Source of the DNA: Planctomycetota bacterium
GTDB taxonomy: Bacteria; Planctomycetota; UBA1135; UBA2386
Direction of reading: 5' to 3'
Assembly: GCA_020425885.1 (NCBI GenBank)
Contig: JAGQRA010000853.1
Location: 1 to 18,376, forward strand
Length of the DNA stretch: 18,376 bases
The notes below the pieces were generated by a model, which had not been told where the DNA came from, made no database searches, and was given only the letters and a program-made list of their open reading frames with translations. Position numbers and translations under genes: made by a program. This document shows positions 7,212-14,210 of this stretch, piece after piece (position 1 is the first letter of the stretch; each line of letters opens with the position of its first letter).

Positions 7212-8591
7212 ATGAGAGAGATCCTCCACCGTGCCATCGCCGCCGTCCTTCTGGTCCCCCCCGTGGCCGCGCAATGGGGCTTCATCCAGCCCCAGAACCG
7301 GCCGCCCGACCGCGACGGAGCGCTGCTCGGCTACGACCTGCCCAACAACCGGATGCTGATGTTCGGCGGCAACTGGAGCAACGACCTCTGGTCGCTGCAG
7401 AACGGAGTCTGGACGCAGCTGCAGCCCAACCCGCAGCCGCCGTCGCGGACACGCGGCAGCATGGCGGTCGACTCGATCTCCGGCACCGTGGTGCTGTACG
7501 GCGGTGACGGCGGGACGCGCTACGCGCTCGACGACACCTGGGAGTGGAACGGCACGGCATGGAGCCAGGCGACCTCGGCCCAGACCCCTGGCGGCCTGGC
7601 GCTGCATGGCATGGCCTTCGATCTCGTGCGCCAGACCACCGTGCTGTTCGGCGGCAGGAACGACAGCTGGATACCGAACCAGCAGTCGCAATCGACGTGG
7701 GAGTTCAGCAACGGCAACTGGACGAACGCCTCGCCCGCCGCGTCCCCGCCGGCGCGCGTCGAGGCGGCCATGTGCTACCACCCGGCGCTGAACCTGGTGT
7801 TCCTGTTCGGCGGCGAGGACAGCGCGGGCATGGGGCTCGACGACACCTGGACCTACGACGGCACGTCGTGGCTGCAGATCAACGCGACGGGCCCGCGGCC
7901 GAGCCCGCGCGCCGGCTCGGGCATGGTGCCGGTCCTGACCCGCAATCTCTGTGTGCTCACCGGCGGCCGCGACCCCGGCGCGTTGGTGACGACGATCTTC
8001 AGCGACACCTGGGAGCACGACGGCGTCAGCTGGCGCCTCGCGCCGGCGGCGCACGGCAGCATCGTGCCGGCGCGACAGCGCTTCGCGATGGCGCACGACA
8101 TCGTGCGCGACCGCATCGTCGCCTTCGGCGGGGTCACGGTGAACAACGCGCTGCAGAGCGACACCTGGGAGTACGGCGCGCACTGGCGGCGGTTCGGCAC
8201 CGGCTGCGCCGGCTCTGCTGGCGTACCCGCGCTGAACGGCGGCGTCCTGCCCCAGCTCGGTCAGACCTGCGATGCCGCGCTCGCCAATCTGCCGACGACG
8301 AGCAGCCTCGCCTTCATGGCCATCGGCCTGTCGCGCCAGCAGTGGTCGTTCGGCACCCTGCCCGCGCTGCTGACCAACTTCGGCATGCCGGGCTGCCGCG
8401 CCTACACCAGCGCCGACGTGCTCACCGCGGTCCCGGTGAGCGGCGGCGTCGGCCAATGGAGCTGGAACGTGCCGTCGTCGATCGTCTACATCGGCGCCGA
8501 GTTCCACCTGCAGGGGTTGGTGCCCGACGCCAGCGCCAACGCCGCGGGCCTGACCGTGAGCAACGCGGCGACGATGGTCCTCGGCTGGTAG
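7212..8591 (+). CDS. Secreted kelch-repeat beta-propeller protein with shared C-terminal domain
   Basis: 459 residues. MREILHRAIAAVLLVPPVAA is a typical signal peptide, cleaved before QW. Six kelch repeats follow, each with a hydrophobic strand, a double glycine and an aromatic close: MLMFGGNWSNDLW, VVLYGGDGG...DDTWEWNG, TVLFGGRND...STWEFSNG, VFLFGGEDS...DDTWTYDG, LCVLTGGRDP...DTWEHDG and IVAFGGVTV...DTWEYG. Six blades would close one propeller over residues ~30-330. After it comes a ~125-residue domain starting RFGTGCAGSAGVP, with four cysteines in total, and ending VPSSIVYIGAEFHLQGLVPD, related to the C-termini of the two preceding exported proteins. Kelch propellers usually bind proteins or glycans, and some are galactose-oxidase-like enzymes, but no copper-site motif is evident. 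The Shine-Dalgarno is weak. The 26-bp repeat begins 6 bases after the stop. Confidence 0.92.
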   Translation: MREILHRAIAAVLLVPPVAAQWGFIQPQNRPPDRDGALLGYDLPNNRMLMFGGNWSNDLWSLQNGVWTQLQPNPQPPSRTRGSMAVDSISGTVVLYGGDGGTRYALDDTWEWNGTAWSQATSAQTPGGLALHGMAFDLVRQTTVLFGGRNDSWIPNQQSQSTWEFSNGNWTNASPAASPPARVEAAMCYHPALNLVFLFGGEDSAGMGLDDTWTYDGTSWLQINATGPRPSPRAGSGMVPVLTRNLCVLTGGRDPGALVTTIFSDTWEHDGVSWRLAPAAHGSIVPARQRFAMAHDIVRDRIVAFGGVTVNNALQSDTWEYGAHWRRFGTGCAGSAGVPALNGGVLPQLGQTCDAALANLPTTSSLAFMAIGLSRQQWSFGTLPALLTNFGMPGCRAYTSADVLTAVPVSGGVGQWSWNVPSSIVYIGAEFHLQGLVPDASANAAGLTVSNAATMVLGW

Positions 8592-8596
8592 CCGAA

Positions 8597-8657
8597 CGTA
8601 CGGTGCCGGGACCAAAAACCACATCCCCGCGCCGGCGTCGCTGCGGTCCTGTCCCCG
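8597..8657 (+). repeat. Copy 2 of the intergenic hairpin repeat, right arm degraded
   Basis: Bases 8597-8622 match 4153-4178 exactly over 26 bp, including GTGCCGGGACCAAAAACC. The expected right arm is imperfect: GGTCCTGTCCCCG at 8645-8657 matches it at about 10 of 13 positions after a longer loop, so the hairpin is weaker than in copy 1. It lies just after the TAG of the kelch gene and before the end of the opposing secretin gene. It may be a terminator between convergent genes, a REP-type element, or both. Confidence 0.55.
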
Positions 8658-8697
8658 CCTGCCCGGCGCGGATGGCAACCGCCATGCTTGCGCCGAT

Positions 8698-8747
8698 GCT
8701 GCGCGGCTTGCCGCGTCAGCACGCTGCGCGGCTTGCCGCGTCAGCGC
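8698..8747. repeat. Tandem 25-bp duplication covering the secretin stop codon
   Basis: Two adjacent 25-bp units (8698-8722 and 8723-8747) differ at one base. Each contains the inverted repeat CGCGGCTTGCCGCG and one TCA. The TCA of the second unit is the TGA stop of the secretin gene on the minus strand. The two small GC-rich hairpins just past the stop may aid termination between convergent transcripts; there is no T-tract. Confidence 0.6.
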
Positions 8748-10954
8748 GATTCGTCGCCGGACTCCGCGTTCGCGTCTTCCGCGACTCCGGCCCGTTCGGC
8801 CGCGGTGATCAGCTGATCGAGGGCGACGATGCGCGGGTTGTGCGCATCCGCGCCGGCTACGAATGCCTGGTTCAGGCTCGCCCGGGCGGCCGCGGCATCG
8901 CCGGCCTCGAGCTCGGCATAGGCGAGGTTGGCATGCAGCTCGGGCGGCGCCGGCGTCGCCGTCATCGCCGCGAGGAACTCACGCGCGCCGTCGATCTCGC
9001 CGAGCGCCAACATCACGGCGCCGAGATTGCTGGCGGTGGCGGCGCTCGCCGCGGCCTCGTGCGCACGCGCCATGTAGTGCCGCGCCGAATGGGCCGAACC
9101 GCTCGAGAGTTCGAGGGATCCCCGCGCCGTGAGCGCGACGACATCATCACCATCGAGGGCGAGCGCACGATCCAGCAGGATCCTTGCGCGCGGCGCATCG
9201 CCCTTCTGCGCGTGCAGGATGCCGGCCGCCACGAGTGCCGTGGTATTGCGCGGTTCGAGGGCGATGGCGCGATCGATGGCATCGATCGCGTCGCGAACAC
9301 GACTCTCGTCCAGCGCCACCTGCGCCCGGTCGAGCCAATGCGAGGCCAGGCCGCGGCGCGTCACCGTCAGGCCGCGATCTTCCGGCAGGGCGCCGGGCGG
9401 ACCGTCGGGCACGCGCACGCCGGGGCCGGCGCCGGCCGCCGAATCACCCTGCAGGTGACTCGCCGACCAATCCTCGGGTCGGAAGCCGTCGAGGCCGATC
9501 GAGTTCCACTGGAAGCCGCGCCGCAGCTGCACCAGCCGATGCGATCCGCGACGCACCTCCTCGCGGATCCAGGTGTCGTCGAGCACGCGCGGTGACAGCA
9601 GGATCATCAGCTCGACCTCGGTCCGGCTCTGCACAGTGTTCGAGAACAGCTGGCCGACGAACGGAATGTTCATCAGGAACGGCACCCCCTGCCGGGTCTC
9701 GTCCTTGCGCGTCGACCGCAGCCCGCCGAGCGCGATCGCCTGCCCGTCGGAGACCCGCACCAGCGTGGTCGCCGTGCGTTCGCTGACGATCGGAACCTCG
9801 ATCAGACCATCCGGGGTGACGACCTTGCCGGTCTGCTCCCGGACCCGAGGCGTGATCGCGACCGACAGGATGCCGTCCTCGCCGATCATCGGCCGCACGT
9901 TGAGCGAGACACCGGTATCGACGAACTCGACGCCGTACTCGGTGCGCGCCACGCCCTGGTCGTCGATGACCTCGCGCGTGATGTACGGCACCTGGTCGGT
10001 GACCGCGATGTTCGCCGGCTGGTTGTTCATCGTCGACACCCGCGGACTGCTCAGGACCCGCACCTCGCCCTGCCGCTGCAGGGCATCGACGAAGGCCGAG
10101 AAGTCGCCGGTGTCGAGCACGCCGAACGTCAACGCCGAGCCGCCGGAGCTGGCCACCTGCGACACCACGCCACCGCCGGTCGCGAGGCCGGTCTTGTTCG
10201 CATTGAACAGGTTCGGCAGCAAGGACCAGTTGACGCCGAGGTTGTAGGCGTCGTTGAGCCGGACCTCGAGCACGCGGGCCTCGAGCGACACCTGCCGGTT
10301 GGCGCGATGGATCGTGGTGTTGACCAGCTCGCGCAGGCGCGCGATCCGGCTCGGACGCGCCTCGACATGGATGGTGGCGGCGGATCGGTTGACGACGACG
10401 CTCGAATCGTCGCCCATCAGCTGAGGTAGGATCGCCTGCAGATCGGACCAGAAGTCGCCGGAGTTGTTGCCGCCGCCCGAGTCCTGCCCGCCCGCATCAC
10501 CGCTGGCGCCGGCACCGGTCATCAGGTCGATGAACAGCGTGTCCTTGACCCGATCGCGGACCCGCAGGTAGTCACCGTCCCACTCGTAGCCGAGATCGGC
10601 GCTGCGCAGCAGCGCTTCGAAGGCCTGCTCGACCGTGGATTGCTTGATGTCGAACGTGCACTCGACCGCCTGCGCCGAGGGCTCGACGATCAGGTTGATG
10701 TCCGAGTCGCGGAACAGTGCCAGCAGCACGTCGCCGATCGGCGTGTTGCGTGCCTGCAGCGACTCCATTGCCTGGCCGACGACCCGACTCGCGGCCAGGT
10801 CGGGCATCGGCACGACGATCATGGGCTGGTAGGAGGGCTTGCCGACGCCTTCCCGCTGATCGAGGTGTGGGGCCGACGCGTTGCCGATCGGCGTGCAGGC
10901 GGCGACGCCCAGTACGAGGACGGCGATCGTGACGGATCCGAATGACGACTTCAT
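8741..10954 (-). CDS. Secretin lipoprotein (GspD/PilQ/MshL family) with C-terminal TPR domain
   Basis: 737 residues. It forms the outer-membrane ring through which a pseudopilus, pilus or substrate passes. The start at 10954 is set by AGGAGAGGA just upstream and a lipoprotein signal, LVLGVAAC with C20 as the lipid site. A secretin N-terminal/STN-like domain (~50-130, with QARNTPIGDVLLALFRDSDI) comes first. A Gly/Asp-rich linker (~150-170) and a short ring-building domain (RPSRIARLRELVNTTIHRAN) follow. The secretin core (~220-460) runs from QVSLEARVLEVRLNDAYNLG to VPFLMNIPFVGQLFSNT and ELMILLSPRVL. After a proline-rich spacer (~470-525), residues ~535-715 are TPR helices (DAIDAIDRAIALEPRNTTAL and following). 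A TPR tail is unusual for a secretin; in MSHA systems TPRs sit in a separate protein, MshN. It is the last gene of the operon and overlaps the preceding gene by 4 bp. Confidence 0.93.
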   Translation of the reverse strand: MKSSFGSVTIAVLVLGVAACTPIGNASAPHLDQREGVGKPSYQPMIVVPMPDLAASRVVGQAMESLQARNTPIGDVLLALFRDSDINLIVEPSAQAVECTFDIKQSTVEQAFEALLRSADLGYEWDGDYLRVRDRVKDTLFIDLMTGAGASGDAGGQDSGGGNNSGDFWSDLQAILPQLMGDDSSVVVNRSAATIHVEARPSRIARLRELVNTTIHRANRQVSLEARVLEVRLNDAYNLGVNWSLLPNLFNANKTGLATGGGVVSQVASSGGSALTFGVLDTGDFSAFVDALQRQGEVRVLSSPRVSTMNNQPANIAVTDQVPYITREVIDDQGVARTEYGVEFVDTGVSLNVRPMIGEDGILSVAITPRVREQTGKVVTPDGLIEVPIVSERTATTLVRVSDGQAIALGGLRSTRKDETRQGVPFLMNIPFVGQLFSNTVQSRTEVELMILLSPRVLDDTWIREEVRRGSHRLVQLRRGFQWNSIGLDGFRPEDWSASHLQGDSAAGAGPGVRVPDGPPGALPEDRGLTVTRRGLASHWLDRAQVALDESRVRDAIDAIDRAIALEPRNTTALVAAGILHAQKGDAPRARILLDRALALDGDDVVALTARGSLELSSGSAHSARHYMARAHEAAASAATASNLGAVMLALGEIDGAREFLAAMTATPAPPELHANLAYAELEAGDAAAARASLNQAFVAGADAHNPRIVALDQLITAAERAGVAEDANAESGDESR

Positions 10955-11634
10955 TTCCTCTCCTGAGCCTTGAGGGCCCGCGTGTACTCGATGATCGACG
11001 ATTCGCCACCGGCCCTGGTGCCGGCAGTACCGTCGGCCTCGCTGACGCGGCTCGCCTCGAGGGCGGCCGCCTCGGCGCGGCGTTGCTGTTCGGCCCGGAA
11101 CTCCTGCGGCCACTCGTCCTCGAGGTCGTAGGTCAGGGTTCTCATGCCCCACGTTGCGACGACCTTGTCGCGTTCGATCGCCTTGACCACCAATCCCATG
11201 GCCTCGCCGCCGATGCCGACGACCTGGCCGCCGAGCACGGCGCGGCGCGAGTGAGCGCTGACCATGACGACGCCGAGCCTGGCCCGCGGCGGATCGCTGC
11301 CCTCCCAGAGGATGGTCCGGGTGGCGATCTCACCCGCCGGGGCCGCCGCCGCAGTCTGCGCTTCCTCGAGCAACGAGAAGGCGACACGCACCGCGGTGCC
11401 GCGATCGAACGACCCGAACGCGGCGAGCAGATCGGGCCAGACCACCGTCCCTTCGTCGCTCGATCCGCCGAGCTGATCGACCGGATCCGGCATGACGATC
11501 GCCTCGGATGACGCCGCGCTGTTCGACTCGGAGCTGCCGCCCAGACCGAGGAGCGAGTTCGCCGCCAACGCCGCCGCACCGAGCAGGAACACGACCGCGA
11601 CGACCGGGTTGGCCTTCTTCTTCCTGCGCTTCAT
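10951..11634 (-). CDS. PilP/GspC-like inner-membrane-to-secretin connector
   Basis: 227 residues. A basic cytoplasmic start (MKRRKKKANP) is followed by one membrane helix (~11-31, VVAVVFLLGAAALAANSLLG), a Ser/Asn linker, and a periplasmic part. Residues ~125-175 (RARLGVVMVSAHSRRAVLGG, then QVVGIGGEAMGLVVKAIERD, then VVATWGMRTLTYDL) have the strand pattern of the homology-region domain of GspC and PilP, which binds the secretin N0 domain. The C-terminal ~45 residues are a charged helix. AGGAG lies 8 bases upstream of the start at 11634, which overlaps the previous stop by 4 bp (ATGA), and the gene itself overlaps the secretin gene by 4 bp. Its position right before the secretin fits the connector role. 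Family assignment rests on fold pattern and context rather than on a strong motif. Confidence 0.75.
   Translation of the reverse strand: MKRRKKKANPVVAVVFLLGAAALAANSLLGLGGSSESNSAASSEAIVMPDPVDQLGGSSDEGTVVWPDLLAAFGSFDRGTAVRVAFSLLEEAQTAAAAPAGEIATRTILWEGSDPPRARLGVVMVSAHSRRAVLGGQVVGIGGEAMGLVVKAIERDKVVATWGMRTLTYDLEDEWPQEFRAEQQRRAEAAALEASRVSEADGTAGTRAGGESSIIEYTRALKAQERK
10956..10964 (-). promoter_or_regulatory. Ribosome binding site of the secretin gene
   Basis: AGGAGAGGA on the minus strand places AGGAG 5 bases before the ATG at 10954. It lies inside the end of the preceding gene and fixes the start that gives a lipoprotein signal. The upstream in-frame extension is arginine-rich and lacks such a signal. 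Confidence 0.7.
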
Positions 11635-12140
11635 TGGCCGCGCTCCTGGGCGACGTGATAGGTCGCGAGCCCCAGCTCGAACTCGACTTCGGTCTCCGAG
11701 CCGGGCAGGAGACGACCGGTCTCGACGATCACGAGTTCCTCCAGCTCTTCGATACCCGCGACCAGGGCGCAGACGCGATCCGGGGAGGCGATGCCGGTGA
11801 CACGGAACGTCCGCTTGCCGGGCGTCTTCGATTTCGTGACCTCGAGGGTCGTCAGTTCGACCCCGACGCCATCGCCGATCTCCTGGACGATCTGCAGGGT
11901 ACGCGAGACATCGGGCTCCGCCAGGCGCCACTTCGACTCGGTGGTCTGCACCTCCTGCAACGGTGCGGCCTCGGCCATCTCGATGCGGATCCGGAGGTCG
12001 TCACAGCGACCTCTGACCTCCGCGAGCTGACGCTCGGCCCTGCTCTTGTCGAGGAACGCCAGACCGGCAAGACCGGCCTGCACGACCGCGACCACGATCA
12101 CGATCGTCGCCGTGACGACCCTCTTGTCCAACTGGATCAT
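11631..12140 (-). CDS. PilO/GspM-like inner-membrane assembly protein
   Basis: 169 residues. It begins MIQLDKRVVTATIVIVVAVV, a short cytoplasmic tail plus one membrane helix (~8-31). Next is a charged coiled-coil stretch (~32-60, DKSRAERQLAEVRGRCDDLR) and a compact alpha/beta periplasmic domain (~75-165) ending GSETEVEFELGLATYHV. This layout (short tail, helix, coiled coil, ferredoxin-like domain) is that of PilO and GspM, which pair with PilN or GspL. It overlaps the PilM-PilN fusion gene by 4 bp (ATGA) upstream and the PilP/GspC-like gene by 4 bp downstream, implying translational coupling and a joint complex. PilN-type proteins share the layout, but the neighbouring gene already supplies that domain. 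Confidence 0.78.
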   Translation of the reverse strand: MIQLDKRVVTATIVIVVAVVQAGLAGLAFLDKSRAERQLAEVRGRCDDLRIRIEMAEAAPLQEVQTTESKWRLAEPDVSRTLQIVQEIGDGVGVELTTLEVTKSKTPGKRTFRVTGIASPDRVCALVAGIEELEELVIVETGRLLPGSETEVEFELGLATYHVAQERGQ

Positions 12141-13555
12141 GGCCGCCCCCAGGACATGACGATGCGGAAGCGCAGGCAGTTCGACGCCCCCGGAACCTCC
12201 GAGACCTCGTCGCGCCCGTCGGGATCGAGATAGGACAGCGTCCGCAAGCGGTCGACGAACCCGGTGAGCGCCTCGAGCGCCGCCTTGCGGCTGCTGCCCT
12301 TGACGACGCCGCCGACGGCGACTGTGGCCGTGCTGGCGAACTGCAAGGACTCGAGATGGATCGCATCGGTCGCGCAGTTGCTGATCTCGGCAATGAGGCG
12401 GCTGACCGGCCGCCGCATGCCGAGCGCGGCGTCGAGTCGCTTGCGCTCGAGCGCCGTCTCGACGAGCGGTGCGGCGATCGCTTCCAACCCGGTCAGGTCC
12501 TGTTCGAGACGAAGCCGTTCGGCATCGGTCCGCGCGACCTCGTCCTCGACCTCGAAGCCGGCGCGGACGTCGACGATCGCGCTCCATGACAGGGCCAGGC
12601 CGAACAGCCCCATGGCCGCGATCGCCCACACCCGCGACCGGCGGAACGGAATGCGAATCGTCGGCGCCGAGAGCAGGGATGGCAACGGTTCGCCGTCGGC
12701 CAGGCGACTCAACAGCATGAGCGTGGCCAGTCCTGGCTCGATGGCGCCATCCGCCAGCTCGTAGCGCACGGCCGGCCTTTCGATGCCCTCGAGATCACCG
12801 CGCAGCATCTCGGTGGAGTCGCCGTCGAGCCGCAATCGACTGCCGAGCACCATCGTCTTCGGCAGTGACTTGCCACTCTCACGCAGCCAGTCGAATGTGC
12901 GCGGCAGCTCCAGTGCCAGCTGCGCGACCAGCGCCGCGCTGTCGGTATCGCCACCACCGCCCAGGATGAAGCGTCGCACCTGGACCGGCGCACCGGCATC
13001 GCACAGCACGAAGCGGGCCCGACCGGGACTGCACTCGAGCACCGCGGTGTTGCCCGCCGTCCCGGCCGCAGCCAGCGCCAGGCAGGACTCCATCGTGTGC
13101 ACACCCGAAACCGACATGCCGCTCGATTCGAAGGCCGATCGCAGCGGCTGCCAGACCCCGGCAGGCAACGCCGCGGCGCCGATGACCAGGGTGCCGCCAT
13201 GCTCGCATCGCAACAACCGCGGCGCGATCAGGAGATCGGCGGCCGTAGGTGCACCCGAGACCCGGAGCCCTTCGCGGACCATGACCTGCACCGCCTCTTC
13301 GGGCCGCATGCGTGGCACCTCCGAGACGAAGTGATGGGCCCGCCGATCACCGACGATCACGTGGACGCCGCCACCACCCTGCAGAACGGCCGAGCCGAGC
13401 GCCCCCAGTGCGGCCCTGACCGTGTCGGTCGTCGCCTCGGGCAACGGGAACCGATCGCAGGACAGGATACGAAGCAGCTTGCCACGACCGTCGGAGCCGC
13501 CGACGGTGAGCGTCAACGCCCCCTCTTCGATCTCGACGATTGCGTGCTTCTTCAT
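12137..13555 (-). CDS. PilM-PilN fusion (GspL-like / MshI-like) assembly protein
   Basis: 472 residues. The start at 13555 (MKKHAIVEIEEG) lies 4 bases after the previous stop. Residues 1-~300 look like the actin-like cytoplasmic domain of PilM/GspL, with a divergent first strand motif (AIVEIEEGALTLTVGG), a middle IGAAALPAGVWQPLRSAFES and TAVLECSPGRARFVLCDAG. A single membrane helix follows (~307-328, VWAIAAMGLFGLALSWSAI). Then comes a coiled coil (EVEDEVARTDAERLRLEQDL) and a PilN-like periplasmic domain with DAIHLESLQFASTATVAVGG. In type IV pili these parts are usually two proteins; in type II secretion GspL joins them, as here. The protein should couple the cytoplasmic ATPase to the periplasmic PilO/PilP-like proteins. 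The actin-like part is divergent, so ATP binding is uncertain. Confidence 0.82.
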   Translation of the reverse strand: MKKHAIVEIEEGALTLTVGGSDGRGKLLRILSCDRFPLPEATTDTVRAALGALGSAVLQGGGGVHVIVGDRRAHHFVSEVPRMRPEEAVQVMVREGLRVSGAPTAADLLIAPRLLRCEHGGTLVIGAAALPAGVWQPLRSAFESSGMSVSGVHTMESCLALAAAGTAGNTAVLECSPGRARFVLCDAGAPVQVRRFILGGGGDTDSAALVAQLALELPRTFDWLRESGKSLPKTMVLGSRLRLDGDSTEMLRGDLEGIERPAVRYELADGAIEPGLATLMLLSRLADGEPLPSLLSAPTIRIPFRRSRVWAIAAMGLFGLALSWSAIVDVRAGFEVEDEVARTDAERLRLEQDLTGLEAIAAPLVETALERKRLDAALGMRRPVSRLIAEISNCATDAIHLESLQFASTATVAVGGVVKGSSRKAALEALTGFVDRLRTLSYLDPDGRDEVSEVPGASNCLRFRIVMSWGRP

Positions 13556-13559
13556 GGCC

Positions 13560-14210
13560 TCAGAGCGTGATGTCGTCCGCCGTTCCGAACGTCCGGTCGG
13601 GACCGGCACTGCTCAGCGTGTAGGTCGACGAGGTCCATTGCAGACCGGTGCCGAAGCCGTCGTCGTCGTAGGCGGTGCCCAACCCGAGCCTGTTGCTCAG
13701 CGCCGGCCACGCCCCCAGCACCGACCCTCCGGCCTCGATGTGGTTCGCCAGCACCTCGATGATCACGCGCATACGGGCGTGGGTCTTGCGCGTACCGGGC
13801 ACGGCGCCGTAGCACACCGCTTTGTACTCCTCGGCGGCGATGCCGTCGTCGCTGCCGTTCTCGCCACGGCTGTAGACGGTGGCCGTGTTGGCCGACGTAT
13901 CCACCGAGTAGAGGTACGGCTGGCCGGCGCCGAACGGATCGAGGGTCGTGGTGTTCGAGACGCCGGGCTGCAGATGCTCGCCGATGAACCCGGTCGCGGT
14001 CAGCGAACTCGGGAACGCACCGTTCTCGTAGTAGAACGATTCGAGTGCCGCGGCGACCTCCGTCAGCTCGGCGCGCACCTCCTGCCGACGGTCGGCCTCG
14101 ATGGCGGCACTCGCGAGCGGCACGGCCGTGCCGAGCAGGATGCCGAGCACCGCCAGCACGACGATGATCTCGAGAAGGGTGAATCCTGATCGTCGATCAC
14201 ATGTCGTCAT
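13560..14210 (-). CDS. GspG-like pseudopilin 2
   Basis: 216 residues. Class III prepilin signal: MTTCDRRSG, cleavage after G9, then FTLLEIIVVLAVLGILLG with the conserved Glu at +5. The usual helix continues (AELTEVAAALESFYYENGAF), then a beta-rich head with DPFGAGQPYLYS. The C-terminus SSAGPDRTFGTADDITL is the calcium-site motif of GspG-type major pseudopilins. At 216 residues it is longer than a typical GspG (~140), because of an extra ~70-residue segment (~120-190) containing one cysteine. The start at 14210 is set by AGGAGG at 14216-14221; the gene overlaps the end of the preceding gene by 14 bp. It likely forms or caps the pseudopilus together with the GspG-like protein at 16639-17304. 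Confidence 0.9.
   Translation of the reverse strand: MTTCDRRSGFTLLEIIVVLAVLGILLGTAVPLASAAIEADRRQEVRAELTEVAAALESFYYENGAFPSSLTATGFIGEHLQPGVSNTTTLDPFGAGQPYLYSVDTSANTATVYSRGENGSDDGIAAEEYKAVCYGAVPGTRKTHARMRVIIEVLANHIEAGGSVLGAWPALSNRLGLGTAYDDDGFGTGLQWTSSTYTLSSAGPDRTFGTADDITL

Noticed and set aside
7068..8678. Minus-strand open frame of ~536 codons opposite the kelch gene
   Set aside because: Antisense shadow with Arg/His/Ala-rich, domain-free translation. The plus strand has six kelch repeats and a signal peptide.
10955..11152. 66-codon upstream extension of the secretin
   Set aside because: Arg-rich sequence lying inside the PilP/GspC-like gene. The ATG at 10954 has a strong ribosome site and begins a lipoprotein signal.
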